Positions 20,625 to 29,138 of a stretch of DNA of 64,000 nucleotides are shown here, piece after piece. A program made the translations under genes and the position numbers. Positions within the stretch are counted from its first letter, which is position 1; each line of letters starts with the position of its first letter. Source of the DNA: Acinetobacter pragensis. GTDB lineage: Bacteria; Pseudomonadota; Gammaproteobacteria; Pseudomonadales; Moraxellaceae. Below the pieces are notes generated by a model. It searched no databases, was not told the DNA's origin, and saw only the letters and a list, made by a program, of their open reading frames with translations. The stretch is taken from assembly GCF_001605895.1 (NCBI RefSeq), contig NZ_LUAW01000067.1:1-64000 (forward strand). Reading direction: 5' to 3'.

Positions 20625-21449
20625 TTATCTATGCGGGTTTACGGCAGACTGCATCATCAGCGCCAGTTCTTGCCACAGCGGCTTGATATACACCACCAGA
20701 GATAAGCAGTACTGATAGGCCTGCCAGCACAGCGCCAAACCAATCAAAAAGCCCAGCAGGTTGATGGCGCTGCTGCGCTGGATCTTTTGCCCCAAGTACC
20801 ACATGACGGCTAAAAATGCGCCCATCAGCATGCCGCCAATATGGGCAGCATTGTTGATGCCGCTGATCATGAATCCCATCGCAAGGTTGATGGCCATCAC
20901 ACTGACTAAGGTTCTTTTATCCAGCAGAAAACGCTGCTGAGGCAAAACTGGAAACAGTGAAAGCATGGTCAGGGCAGCGCCGATACCCATCACTGCGCCG
21001 GAAGCGCCTGCACCGACACTCGGCAGCAGCTCACGGTTGGCTTCACCTATGCGGATAAGTTCATAGCTGTCTTGAATCGAAATATAACCGCTGAGCAGAG
21101 AGCCGCTGATGCCGGCCAAAAAATACAGCCCGATAAAGTACAGGCGGCCCAGCATCTGTTCTGCAATGCTGCCGAAAATATACAGCGCCCACATATTCAG
21201 CATCAGATGAATCAGGCCAAAGTGAAAAAACATGCTGGTGATGAGGCGGATGGGTTCCGCTAAAAAACTTAAAGGCGCATAATCAGCACCCCAGCGGATA
21301 GCATCAGCGGTGCTAGGGCTGCTGGCATCCATGCCATGCAGGACTTGCCACGCAAATAGGCCGACATTGACAGCGATCATCAGCGCGGTGAACCACCACA
21401 GGTGAATTTCCAGTTTACGGTTTACTTGAGGAGGGGAAAGTTCAGGCAT
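20625..21449 (-). CDS. rhomboid-family intramembrane serine protease
   Basis: 274 residues with seven or so hydrophobic helices. Rhomboid marks are SMFFHFGLIHLMLNMWALYIFG (His/Asn oxyanion region), catalytic Ser in GAGASGAVMG and catalytic His in NNAAHIGGMLMG. The extra C-terminal helix and a soluble N-terminus distinguish it from the shorter rhomboid at 9633-10250, which is therefore not a recent duplicate. Transcribed alone, divergent from mtgA. Substrate unknown. Confidence 0.9.
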   Translation of the reverse strand: MPELSPPQVNRKLEIHLWWFTALMIAVNVGLFAWQVLHGMDASSPSTADAIRWGADYAPLSFLAEPIRLITSMFFHFGLIHLMLNMWALYIFGSIAEQMLGRLYFIGLYFLAGISGSLLSGYISIQDSYELIRIGEANRELLPSVGAGASGAVMGIGAALTMLSLFPVLPQQRFLLDKRTLVSVMAINLAMGFMISGINNAAHIGGMLMGAFLAVMWYLGQKIQRSSAINLLGFLIGLALCWQAYQYCLSLVVYIKPLWQELALMMQSAVNPHR

Positions 21450-21526
21450 GCTATTCTTTTGGATGATTATTCGTTTAATAACAAGCTTAACATGAAAAAA
21501 GCAATTTTCAGGAGCATCAGACTGAG

Positions 21527-22201
21527 ATGAAAGCCTTTCTTGCCCGTACTTTACTCATACTTGTCAGTTTGGTGCTTTTGGTTCAGCTGTGGATATTTGC
21601 CAGTTTGGCATGGTGGCGGACGCATCCGGTAGAAACGACCATGATGATGCGCATAGATTATTGGTCAGATACCTCTAAACCGATTAAGCAGCAGTGGCGT
21701 GACTACGATCAAATCAGCGATTATGTGAAACATGCGGTTGTGGCTGCCGAAGACGGCAAGTTTCTGCAGCATCATGGCTTTGACTGGGCGGGCATGCAGT
21801 TTGCGCTTGAACGCAATAAAGACAAGGGAAAAGTGGTTGCAGGCGGTTCGACCATTTCACAGCAATTGGCCAAAAACCTTTTTCTTTATAATAAGCGTTC
21901 ATTTTTGCGTAAAGGCCAGGAAGCTGTCGCGACATGGATGATGGAGCGCATGTGGTCAAAAGAACGGATTCTGGAAGTGTACTTAAACTCGGTCGAGTTT
22001 GGTGACAATATTTATGGCGTGGAAGCTGCTACTCAGTATTATTTCGGTAAAAGTTCCCGTAGCTTAAGCCGTGAGCAGGCTGCATTTTTAGCGGCCATCT
22101 TGCCGAATCCTAAGTATTATCAGGACCACCGCAGTGACCGGAAACTGCTGTACCGCAAACGTATGATTCAAAAATATATGCGCTACAGCCATATTCCATA
22201 A
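21527..22201 (+). CDS. mtgA: monofunctional peptidoglycan glycosyltransferase
   Basis: Polymerises lipid II into glycan strands at the inner membrane. One N-terminal membrane anchor (residues ~5-28), then the GT51 domain with [15 protein letters not shown] (catalytic Glu), [46 protein letters not shown] and [13 protein letters not shown]. At 224 residues there is no transpeptidase domain, so this is MtgA and not a class A PBP. Its terminator lies just before the ppk1 promoter; mtgA next to ppk1 matches Acinetobacter gene order as I recall it. Confidence 0.95.
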   Translation: MKAFLARTLLILVSLVLLVQLWIFASLAWWRTHPVETTMMMRIDYWSDTSKPIKQQWRDYDQISDYVKHAVVAAEDGKFLQHHGFDWAGMQFALERNKDKGKVVAGGSTISQQLAKNLFLYNKRSFLRKGQEAVATWMMERMWSKERILEVYLNSVEFGDNIYGVEAATQYYFGKSSRSLSREQAAFLAAILPNPKYYQDHRSDRKLLYRKRMIQKYMRYSHIP

Positions 22202-22230
22202 GCAAGCGCTTAAACGGAATCCGCAGCATA

Positions 22231-22260
22231 AAAAAAGCCTGGTTTTCTAGGCTTTTTTTA
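22231..22260 (+). terminator. mtgA terminator
   Basis: AAAAAAGCCT/AGGCTTTTTT (22231-22240/22249-22258). Confidence 0.85.
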
Positions 22261-22265
22261 TGAAA

Positions 22266-22283
22266 ATGTCATAAATTTGAAGC
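22266..22283 (+). promoter_or_regulatory. partial Pho box upstream of ppk1
   Basis: ATGTCATAAATTTGAAGC matches the Pho consensus at 13 of 18 positions: the first TGTCATA half is perfect, the second is poor. It sits 45 bp before the chosen ppk1 start. Phosphate-starvation induction of ppk is, as I recall, reported for Acinetobacter, which fits. Confidence 0.4.
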
Positions 22284-22327
22284 ATACTTACAGCCATGCA
22301 CAGCATTTTAAAAATCATAGGTTAGAC

Positions 22328-24409
22328 ATGAATACGGCAGCTAACAGCGCTTTGCCTCCCGCTGAATATACTTATAATGATCGTTATATCAACCGTGAGC
22401 TTTCGATTCTGGATTTCCATTTGCGGGTCTTGGAGCAAGCGGTTGACCCTTTGCATCCTTTGCTTGAGCGGATGAATTTCCTGCTGATTTTTTCCCGAAA
22501 CTTAGATGAGTTTTTTGAGATCCGCGTTGCAGGCATGATGGAGCAGCTGGATTTAGGCAATGAAAGCCATACGCCGGATGGCCTGACTCCGAAGCAGGTT
22601 CTCGATCAGATTTCAGCGACAGCGCATGCCGCTATTGAACGCCAGTACCGTATTTTAAATGAAGAAATTCTGCCTAAATTGCGTGAAGAAGACATTTGCT
22701 TCCTGCGCCGCGGAGAGCTGACCCCAGCACAGTCCGCGTGGGTCAAAAAATATTTTCAGGAACAGGTTGCACCGGTGCTGACGCCGATCAGTTTGGATCC
22801 TGCACACCCGTTCCCGCGCTTGGTCAATAAAAGCCTGAATTTTATTATTACCTTAGAAGGGAAGGACGCCTTTGGCCGGCAAATTGATTTAGCCGTTGTG
22901 CCGGCGCCGCGCTCTTTGCCGCGTGTCGTGCGCCTGCCGGATGAATTGACGGGCGGCAAAGAGCATCACGTGATGCTGTCTGCCATTATTCATGAGCATG
23001 TTTCAGATTTATTTCCTGGCATGACGGCAACGGGCTGCTATCAATTCCGTGTGACCCGTAATGCCGATTTGGCGCTGAATGAAGATGTTGAAGATTTAGC
23101 GAAGGCGCTGAAAGGCGAGCTGAATTCGCGCCGTTTTGGCCGTGCCGTGCGCTTAGAAGTGACAGAAAACTGTCCGAAGCATATTTATGATTATCTGCTG
23201 GATGAGTTTGATCTAGAAGAAGAGCAGTTGTATAAAGTTGATGGGCCAGTTAATTTGGCGCGTCTGCTGTCCAACTTTAAACGTCCGCACTTGCGTTATG
23301 ATTCGCATACACCGGTTATTCCAAAAGTGCTGAAAAAATCAGAAAATATTTTCAGCGCCATGCAAAAGCAGGATATTTTGCTGCACCATCCTTTCGAATC
23401 TTTTGCGCCCGTCATTAATTTACTGCGTGAAGCCGCGCGCGACCCGCAAGTGTTGGCCATCAAGCAAACCTTATACCGCAGCGGGCCAGATTCAGAAATT
23501 GTTCAGGTGCTGGCGGAAGCGGCGCGCAATGGCAAAGAAGTCACTGCGGTCATTGAGCTTCGCGCCCGTTTTGATGAAGAATCAAATATTGAAGTGGCAA
23601 ATGTGCTGCAGGAAGCAGGGGCTGTAGTGGTCTATGGCATTGTGGGCTATAAAACCCATGCCAAGATGATTTTAGTGGTGCGCCGTGAGAACAACAAGCT
23701 GGTGCGCTATGTGCATTTGGGTACAGGCAACTATCATGCCGGCAATGCCCGCATTTATACAGACTACGGCTTGCTGACCACAGATAAAGAACTGTGTGAA
23801 GATGTGCATCGGATTTTCCAAGAGCTGACCGGCATGGGGAAAATGGCTAAGCTGAAAAAGCTGCTTCATGCTCCATTTACCTTGCATGCGCAGCTGATTA
23901 ATTTTATTGATGATGAAATTGCCAATGCCAAGGCCGGCAAAGCCGCGCAAATTATTGTCAAGGTCAATGCGCTGACTGAAGTGCAGCTGATTAATAAGCT
24001 TTATGAGGCGTCACAGGCCGGTGTCCAGATTGAGCTGATTATCCGTTCCATTTGCTGTTTGCGTCCGGGCCTGCCGGGATTGTCAGAAAATATCCGCGTC
24101 CGTTCCATTGTCGGACGTTTTTTAGAGCATACACGGGTTTATTATTTCAGCAACAATGGCGATGCGCGTATTTACTGTTCAAGTGCTGATTGGATGGACC
24201 GCAATCTGTTTAACCGTGTAGAAGCGTGCTTCCCAATTGAAGATGCGGCGCTGAAAAAACGCATTCATCAGCAGGGCTTAGTGAATTATCTAAAAGATAA
24301 TCAGCAAGCATGGCTGCTGCAGGCAGATGGAACATGGGTGCGTGTGCAAGCTGCAGAAGGCGATGAGCCGCATAATTCACAGCGCATTTTGCTGGACTTA
24401 ATAAAGTAA
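22328..24409 (+). CDS. ppk1: polyphosphate kinase 1
   Basis: Reversibly makes polyphosphate from ATP. 693 residues from ATG 22328 (weak AGG upstream); a TTG frame start at 22277 would lie inside the partial Pho box and is rejected. The four PPK1 domains are readable: N-domain ([19 protein letters not shown]), head domain, and the two phospholipase-D-like catalytic domains with the autophosphorylated His in YKTHAKM (about residue 443) and HLGTGNYH soon after, followed by RVEACFPI near the C-terminus. No exopolyphosphatase gene is adjacent. The upstream phosphate transporter in this window also has a Pho box. Confidence 0.96.
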   Translation: MNTAANSALPPAEYTYNDRYINRELSILDFHLRVLEQAVDPLHPLLERMNFLLIFSRNLDEFFEIRVAGMMEQLDLGNESHTPDGLTPKQVLDQISATAHAAIERQYRILNEEILPKLREEDICFLRRGELTPAQSAWVKKYFQEQVAPVLTPISLDPAHPFPRLVNKSLNFIITLEGKDAFGRQIDLAVVPAPRSLPRVVRLPDELTGGKEHHVMLSAIIHEHVSDLFPGMTATGCYQFRVTRNADLALNEDVEDLAKALKGELNSRRFGRAVRLEVTENCPKHIYDYLLDEFDLEEEQLYKVDGPVNLARLLSNFKRPHLRYDSHTPVIPKVLKKSENIFSAMQKQDILLHHPFESFAPVINLLREAARDPQVLAIKQTLYRSGPDSEIVQVLAEAARNGKEVTAVIELRARFDEESNIEVANVLQEAGAVVVYGIVGYKTHAKMILVVRRENNKLVRYVHLGTGNYHAGNARIYTDYGLLTTDKELCEDVHRIFQELTGMGKMAKLKKLLHAPFTLHAQLINFIDDEIANAKAGKAAQIIVKVNALTEVQLINKLYEASQAGVQIELIIRSICCLRPGLPGLSENIRVRSIVGRFLEHTRVYYFSNNGDARIYCSSADWMDRNLFNRVEACFPIEDAALKKRIHQQGLVNYLKDNQQAWLLQADGTWVRVQAAEGDEPHNSQRILLDLIK

Positions 24410-24414
24410 GATTA

Positions 24415-24447
24415 AATAAAAAGGGAGCATAGCTCCCTTTTTATTTA
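24415..24447. terminator. bidirectional terminator after ppk1
   Basis: A 14-bp stem AATAAAAAGGGAGC/GCTCCCTTTTTATT with loop ATA (24415-24428/24432-24445) between convergent genes. Confidence 0.88.
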
Positions 24448-24490
24448 ATCAACATCGGCCAAACAATCCATGATGATTTATGCGTAGCGG

Positions 24491-25141
24491 CTACTCTGCT
24501 GCTGCTTCAGTATTTTTATGCAGAATATAAATTTTGCGAAAAATATTTTTAATGAAACTATACACTTGATACTCAGAAAGATTTAACGCTAATGCGGCTT
24601 GAACTTCTGAAGATGGCTGGCTGATTTGCTCAATAATCTGAATTTCTACAGAGTTGAAAATAAGGTTTATTTCCTGATTATGCTTGGAAGTCAGCTGTTC
24701 CTGCAGCAGTTTTGCAAATTCTGGATGCAGCACGGCTCCGCCTCTCAAGATGCATTTGATCTGCTGGAACAGCTGTTCCGCAGGAGTATCACTGAGCAAA
24801 TATGCATCTGCGCCATTTTGTACCGTTTTTAATATTTCACTTGGCGCTGCTTTATTTTCATGAATAGAAATTAAACAGCAGGATGGGTAGAGGCTTTTAA
24901 TCTGCGGAAGGAAATGCAGGTTGCTGTGATCTGCAACGCGGTAAAAAATTAGATTGGGCAAGTGTTCAGTAATGGCCTGAGCTGCGCTGTCTTCAGATTC
25001 AGCGGACAGCACAAGTTCATCTGGATAGCCTAAATCTTTTAAGATCACTTGCAATAGCATATTGTGCTGTTGTAATGCAGGTGTGATTCTGCCCTGACGG
25101 ATGGTCAGTACGGGAACAGGCAGAATTAAATCATTATGCAT
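24491..25141 (-). CDS. LuxR/NarL-type regulator with degenerate receiver domain
   Basis: 216 residues. The C-terminal ~60 residues (LIFNSVEIQIIEQISQPSSE, then LALNLSEYQVYSFIKNIFRK) align by eye with the LuxR/GerE helix-turn-helix. The N-terminal 130 residues follow the receiver fold of NarL-type response regulators (GADAYLLSDTPAEQLFQQIK near its end), but the phosphoacceptor Asp position reads LIFYRV (Arg68) and the conserved Lys of YLLKD is Ser117. Standard phosphorylation is therefore unlikely; it may sense something else or act constitutively. No sensor kinase is adjacent. Upstream lies a large, structured non-coding region (25142-25720) that is its likely target. Confidence 0.75.
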   Translation of the reverse strand: MHNDLILPVPVLTIRQGRITPALQQHNMLLQVILKDLGYPDELVLSAESEDSAAQAITEHLPNLIFYRVADHSNLHFLPQIKSLYPSCCLISIHENKAAPSEILKTVQNGADAYLLSDTPAEQLFQQIKCILRGGAVLHPEFAKLLQEQLTSKHNQEINLIFNSVEIQIIEQISQPSSEVQAALALNLSEYQVYSFIKNIFRKIYILHKNTEAAAE

Positions 25142-25563
25142 TAATGGGGGTACTCTAATATTAAATAATAAAATTTATAAAAACACTTTAGGGCGGTTTC
25201 AAATAACTTTGCCTCAAACCCTACTGAATATCTATCCCTAGAAATAGGGATTTAAATATTTGGATTATATTTAAGTGTTTGTTGAATAAAATTTATTTTA
25301 TATAATTGTTAATTTTTTGTGTTAGATATGAAACTATTTAATAAGTTTGTAAGTCTATGTGAGCAGCATGATTTTAAGATTGTGCGACACAGTTTTTAAT
25401 TTTTGATCAGTTGAAAATTGTACCAAAGCCAATTTTTAAACGGTATCGAATAAATAGAATGAAAATGTGATTTATACCGCAAATTAAACTAATAGTTTAT
25501 ATGCGGGAATAATTGCTTTTAAGAGAATTTTTTTCAAAAATACCAAGAAATAGGGATAGGACA
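25142..25563. promoter_or_regulatory. structured regulatory region with dyads and a 12-bp direct repeat
   Basis: AT-rich non-coding DNA upstream of the degenerate regulator. It holds ATCCCTA-GAAA-TAGGGAT (25234-25251), a dyad CCGCA..AAACTA-A-TAGTTT..TGCGG (25477-25506), CGGTAT/ATACCG (25441-25446/25474-25479) and a direct repeat AGAAATAGGGAT at 25240-25251 and 25546-25557, the second just ahead of a small reading frame. These look like operator sites; which protein binds is unknown. Confidence 0.45.
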
Positions 25564-25641
25564 ATGTATGCCTGCAATTTAGGATGGCCGTATCTTCTGA
25601 CTGATCTGGCTAGTGAGAAGATTTATCAAGGATATAGATGA
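25564..25641 (+). CDS. possible 25-codon small ORF
   Basis: ATG 25564 to TGA 25639-25641, preceded by the purine-rich AGGGATAGG (spacing to ATG is short). The peptide begins MYACNLGWPYLLTDL and ends YQGYR. It has no signal peptide or membrane span and has one Cys and three Tyr. The frame is open upstream to a TTG at 25513, which would give 42 residues. It is followed directly by a 13-bp hairpin (25632-25671) overlapping its last codons and by a terminator (25681-25716), so the layout is that of a short transcript. It matches no peptide I know; it could be a leader peptide, a small protein, or chance within a non-coding RNA. Confidence 0.3.
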   Translation: MYACNLGWPYLLTDLASEKIYQGYR

Positions 25642-25671
25642 TTTTGGATTCGAGTTTGAAATCATCTATAT
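25632..25671 (+). other. 13-bp perfect stem-loop at the end of the small ORF
   Basis: ATATAGATGATTT (25632-25644) pairs with AAATCATCTATAT (25659-25671), loop of 14 bases. It has no T-run and overlaps the stop codon of the small ORF. Confidence 0.6.
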
Positions 25672-25680
25672 ATTTCCCTT

Positions 25681-25717
25681 AAAAGGGCAACCATTTTGGC
25701 TTGCCCTTTTCTTTATT
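25681..25717 (+). terminator. plus-strand terminator of an unannotated transcript
   Basis: AAAAGGGCAA/TTGCCCTTTT (25681-25690/25701-25710) followed by CTTTATTT. No annotated plus-strand gene precedes it for over a kilobase, so it points to a short transcript from 25500-25680. Confidence 0.65.
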
Positions 25718-25723
25718 TAGACA

Positions 25724-25782
25724 GCATTCATAGACCAAAAAAAAGGAGCCGATAAGGCTCCTTTTTTTTGGTCTATGAATGC
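25724..25782. terminator. perfect 27-bp inverted repeat, oxyR terminator
   Basis: A 27-base arm (25724-25750) is perfectly complementary to 25756-25782, loop GATAA. The core AAAAAAAAGGAGCC/GGCTCCTTTTTTTT is a bidirectional terminator for oxyR; the extra GCATTCATAGACC arms are longer than a terminator needs. Confidence 0.85.
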
Positions 25783-25799
25783 TTATGGCATAGCTGCAT

Positions 25800-26705
25800 T
25801 TAATGCAGATTGTGCATAATTTTTTGCAGAATTTGCAGTAAAACATCAAATTCGCTTTGCAGCGGCGTGCTCTTGCGTGTAATCAACGCGAGCGTACGGC
25901 TTGGACCAGCTTCAATTGGCTTAACAGCCAATTTTGCATCTGCTTTAATCATGTTGGTATGCAACGCAATTTCCGGCAGCAGCGTAAAGCCTAAATCGGC
26001 AGAGACCATTTCCACCAAAGTCGGCAGTGAGCTGGCTTTTAGGCGGTGGTCATTTTTACGTTCGCCAATTGGACAAGCGCTCAAGGCATGGTCACGCAAG
26101 CAGTGGCCTTCTTCGAGCAGCATTAAGCGGGACAAATCCAAATCGTCCAGAGTAAGCGATTGAGCCGCATTCTGGTCGGCTTTGTTATAGACAAGATAAA
26201 GGCTTTCTTTCGCAATTTCAGCCACTTTAAGGCTGCGTGTGTCAAAAGGCAACGCCAGTACAACCATGTCTAGGTTGCCGTGTTCCAGTTTTTCAACAAT
26301 TTTTTCACTTTGCGCTTCGTGCAAATGAAGCTGAATTTTAGGCAGCTGCTTGTGCACTTCATCCAGCAGCTGTGAAAGAATAAAGGGTGCGATCGTTGGA
26401 ATGATGCCTAAATGCAAATCACCAGTCAGCGGTTCACTCATTTCACGGCTTAAGCGCATTAAATCCTGCGCATCAGCCAAGAGAACACGTGCTCGGCCGA
26501 CAACTTGCTCTCCAAGCGGCGTTAAACGGACATTTTGACGGTCGCGTTCCACAAGGACGCCACCTAACAAGCGCTCAAGCTCCATAATGCCCCCAGACAG
26601 CGTTGACTGTGTGACAAATGAACGGCGCGCAGCTTCAGTAAAATGCAGCGTTTCTGACAGCGTTACGAGATATGACAGCTGTCTTAAAGATGGTAATGCA
26701 GCCAT
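25800..26705 (-). CDS. oxyR: hydrogen-peroxide-sensing regulator OxyR
   Basis: 301-residue LysR-family activator of peroxide defence. The N-terminal winged helix-turn-helix spans about residues 4-63 (FTEAARRSFVTQSTLSGGIMELERLLGG). The redox pair is present: Cys202 in EEGHCLRDHAL and Cys211 in SACPIG, matching the disulfide-forming cysteines of OxyR. It starts 12 bp after the estB stop, so it is the last gene of the rubA-rubB-estB-oxyR series, the order I know from Acinetobacter baylyi. The strong 27-bp inverted repeat ends the unit. Confidence 0.95.
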   Translation of the reverse strand: MAALPSLRQLSYLVTLSETLHFTEAARRSFVTQSTLSGGIMELERLLGGVLVERDRQNVRLTPLGEQVVGRARVLLADAQDLMRLSREMSEPLTGDLHLGIIPTIAPFILSQLLDEVHKQLPKIQLHLHEAQSEKIVEKLEHGNLDMVVLALPFDTRSLKVAEIAKESLYLVYNKADQNAAQSLTLDDLDLSRLMLLEEGHCLRDHALSACPIGERKNDHRLKASSLPTLVEMVSADLGFTLLPEIALHTNMIKADAKLAVKPIEAGPSRTLALITRKSTPLQSEFDVLLQILQKIMHNLH

Positions 26706-26717
26706 AGTGTCCTAATG

Positions 26718-27656
26718 TTATGAATTAAAGTGATCAGCAAATAAACCGCTAATATATGGAATAAAATGCGGAGGGATATCATGCCCCATTCCATCAATTA
26801 ATTCAAATTTAGCGCCGGAAATTGCTTTCGCAACAGCTTTACCGTGGCTAGGCGGGAGCAGGCGGTCGCGGGCTCCATGAATGACCAAGGTTTCTTTCTG
26901 TATCTGTTTGTCCAGATTCAGCAGAGAACCTGTACATAATATTGCTAAAAACTGTTGAAGTACACCCGCTGGATAATAACTTCTTTGATATAGCTTGCGC
27001 GCGGTCTGAATTGCTTCAAGCTGATTGATATATCCAGGCGAGCCAATAATGTTAAAAACCTTTAAACTGTGGTTCACAATGCCTTCTTCATCATGCGAAT
27101 CCGGTTTGCCGATTAAGCTGAATAATTGCTTTGGAAATGGCGGCGGCAAGAGCGGCTGGTTGTTGCTGGTGAACATTAAACCAAGCTTATTGATTTTTTC
27201 TGGATATTTTGCCGAAAGAATTTGGGCAATCATGCCGCCCATAGACGCGCCGATGATATTGACTTTATCTAAGCCCATACGGTCAATCAGCAGCGAAACA
27301 TCTTCCGCCATGTCAAATAAGTTATAGGGCGCGCCTTGATTTTCCAGTCCAAGCGCAAAGCGTCCCATCAGTTTAAGGGTATTCAGGCGCGGGCCTTTAT
27401 TTCTGACTTTGGAAGAGAGGCCAATGTCGCGGTTATCAAAGCGGATGACGCGGTAACCTTGATCAATCAGTGATTTGCAAAAAAAATCAGGCCAATACAG
27501 CATTTGCGCACCTAAGCCCATAACCAGCATGATGGGCGGATGTTCTGGATTTCCCCCAGCTTCTACATGCAGTTCGATGCCGTTGCCTAAATCAACTTTG
27601 GTTTCATGCATAAATGCTGTGTATGGAGAACTGTTAAATTGTAATGCGCTATTCAT
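26718..27656 (-). CDS. estB: alpha/beta-hydrolase esterase (EstB-like)
   Basis: 312 residues from ATG 27656, which has a strong GGGGAG ribosome site. Hydrolase-fold marks: LVMGLGAQMLYW oxyanion region, nucleophile elbow IGASMGGMIAQ (GxSxG), Asp in LVIHGARDRLLPP and catalytic His in IDGMGHDIPP. No signal peptide. Its position between rubB and oxyR identifies it as the EstB esterase described in the Acinetobacter rub operon; the natural substrate is not evident. A 12-bp hairpin (27674-27702) lies between rubB and this gene's ribosome site. Confidence 0.9.
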   Translation of the reverse strand: MNSALQFNSSPYTAFMHETKVDLGNGIELHVEAGGNPEHPPIMLVMGLGAQMLYWPDFFCKSLIDQGYRVIRFDNRDIGLSSKVRNKGPRLNTLKLMGRFALGLENQGAPYNLFDMAEDVSLLIDRMGLDKVNIIGASMGGMIAQILSAKYPEKINKLGLMFTSNNQPLLPPPFPKQLFSLIGKPDSHDEEGIVNHSLKVFNIIGSPGYINQLEAIQTARKLYQRSYYPAGVLQQFLAILCTGSLLNLDKQIQKETLVIHGARDRLLPPSHGKAVAKAISGAKFELIDGMGHDIPPHFIPYISGLFADHFNS

Positions 27657-27673
27657 TATTATTCTCCCCATTC

Positions 27674-27702
27674 AAGGACGTTTTTAGGTAAAAAACGTCC
27701 TT
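27674..27702 (-). other. hairpin between rubB and estB
   Basis: AAGGACGTTTTT/AAAAACGTCCTT (27674-27685/27691-27702), 12 bp, loop AGGTA. There is no T-run after it on the minus strand, so it is more likely an mRNA processing or stabilising element than a terminator. Confidence 0.5.
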
Positions 27703-27713
27703 ATATTAAACCT

Positions 27714-28895
27714 TTAAACCGAGGCAGGAATCAAGTCCGGAACCTGCTTAGTCAACGCAAGTCGCTGCTTGCCGGCAGTTGCGCCCAGCAGAACGAAACC
27801 GCGCAAAGTGCCTTCGCTATCCGTCGCTTTAGCCAGCATGCCATCTTCTGTTTCTTCGGTGTCCCAAGTTACTTCTGTGCCAATAGGCGCTGGCAAAACA
27901 GTCAGCGGGGCAGCCGGAGTTTTTACGGCAACAGGCATTGCAGGGTAGTGCACTGCAGTGCGCTCGCCATTCAGCGTTTTTGCAAGTGCCCGAGCCTGCT
28001 GCATGATAGGCATTACATAAGGCAGTAAAGTACCGTTGACTTCTGCGCAATCACCCATTGCATAGATATCAGTTTGGTTGGTTTCCAAGCCTGCATTGGT
28101 AAGCACGCCGCGGCTGGTATGAATGTCTGCTGTTTGTGCTAAAGCAATATTCGGCTGCAAGCCGATAGCGGAAAGTACAATATCCGCCTTGAAGCTTTGT
28201 CCATTGGCCAATGTCACCAAATAGTGGCCATGGCTGTCTTTTGATACTTTTTCAACAGTGGTGCCGAGAGCAAACCGAATTCCTGTCTCTTCTAAGCTGT
28301 CTTTAAACGCATCGGCAACATGCGCTGGGAGCAAACGGCCTAAAGGCTGAGGCGCAAGATCAATCACTGTGACGCTGTGGCCAGTATTTTGCAAATCATT
28401 GGCAAATTCGCAGCCAATCAGTCCTGCACCTAAAATCACCACGCGTTTATCTGTACTTTGATCGATTTGGCTGCGAAAGGCCTTATAGTCATTCAGGCTG
28501 TTTACGACGTGAATATCATCGCTGCCATCACCTGCAATTGCGAGACGGACAGGATTTGCGCCTATGGCCAAAACCATTTTGGAATAAGCTTGTACAGCTG
28601 CAGCGCCTTCTGCATTTTCTAAATGCAATTGATGCGCCGCCGCATCAATGGATTTTACCCAAGTGTGGTTGATGATTTGCATATTCAGCTGTGCTGCCAT
28701 TTTGGCCGCATCGCCTAATGCGATTTGTTCTGGCGATTTTTTACCCGTATAGGCATTGGATAATGTCGGTTTGGCGTAATTGGCAGCATCATCGCCGCAA
28801 ATCATAATAAGTTCCTGTTCAGCATTCAGCTTGCGGAATTCACGTGCAGCTGCATAGCCGGCCATACCTGAACCAATAATGACAATAGGGTGCAT
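27714..28895 (-). CDS. rubB: rubredoxin-NAD(+) reductase
   Basis: FAD flavoprotein that passes electrons from NADH to rubredoxin for alkane hydroxylase. 393 residues. N-terminal FAD motif IVIIGSGMAGYAAA, central NAD motif VVILGAGLIGCEFA, and the second FAD motif TDIYAMGDCAEV are in the expected order. Length and ending match Acinetobacter RubB as I recall it. It lies downstream of rubA with an intervening terminator-like hairpin, and upstream of estB. The alkane hydroxylase itself is not in this window. Confidence 0.95.
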   Translation of the reverse strand: MHPIVIIGSGMAGYAAAREFRKLNAEQELIMICGDDAANYAKPTLSNAYTGKKSPEQIALGDAAKMAAQLNMQIINHTWVKSIDAAAHQLHLENAEGAAAVQAYSKMVLAIGANPVRLAIAGDGSDDIHVVNSLNDYKAFRSQIDQSTDKRVVILGAGLIGCEFANDLQNTGHSVTVIDLAPQPLGRLLPAHVADAFKDSLEETGIRFALGTTVEKVSKDSHGHYLVTLANGQSFKADIVLSAIGLQPNIALAQTADIHTSRGVLTNAGLETNQTDIYAMGDCAEVNGTLLPYVMPIMQQARALAKTLNGERTAVHYPAMPVAVKTPAAPLTVLPAPIGTEVTWDTEETEDGMLAKATDSEGTLRGFVLLGATAGKQRLALTKQVPDLIPASV

Positions 28896-28932
28896 ACTTT
28901 ACTCCAAGCGCATCAATCTATTTTAAAGGCGT

Positions 28933-28963
28933 AAAAAAAGACCATAGCATGGATGGTCTTTAA
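28933..28963 (-). terminator. terminator/attenuator between rubA and rubB
   Basis: AAAGACCAT/ATGGTCTTT (28937-28945/28953-28961), with a seven-base T-run on the minus strand after it (28933-28939 region). It would stop most transcripts after rubA, allowing more rubredoxin than reductase. Confidence 0.7.
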
Positions 28964-28973
28964 TGATTATGAA

Positions 28974-29138
28974 TTAAATTTCAACCATCTCAAAGTCGGC
29001 TTTAGACACACCGCAATCGGGGCAGGTCCAGTCATCCGGGATATCGTCCCATTTTGTGCCCGCCACAATACCGTCTTGCGGCCAGCCTTCTGCTTCGTCG
29101 TAAATCCATCCGCAAACGATGCATTGATACTTTTTCAT
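28974..29138 (-). CDS. rubA: rubredoxin
   Basis: 54-residue one-iron electron carrier. Both CxxC iron knuckles are present: C6/C9 in YQCIVCGW and C39/C42 in WTCPDCGV, with the usual aromatic and acidic residues (WIYDEAEG). It starts with ATG 29138 after GGAGAATCAA. It shuttles electrons from RubB to the membrane alkane hydroxylase. First gene of the rubA-rubB-estB-oxyR series; its promoter must lie in the 500 bp to apt. Confidence 0.96.
   Translation of the reverse strand: MKKYQCIVCGWIYDEAEGWPQDGIVAGTKWDDIPDDWTCPDCGVSKADFEMVEI

Noticed and set aside
9633..21449. The two rhomboid genes as a recent duplication
   Set aside because: They differ in length, helix number and sequence around the catalytic motifs, so they are separate subfamilies.
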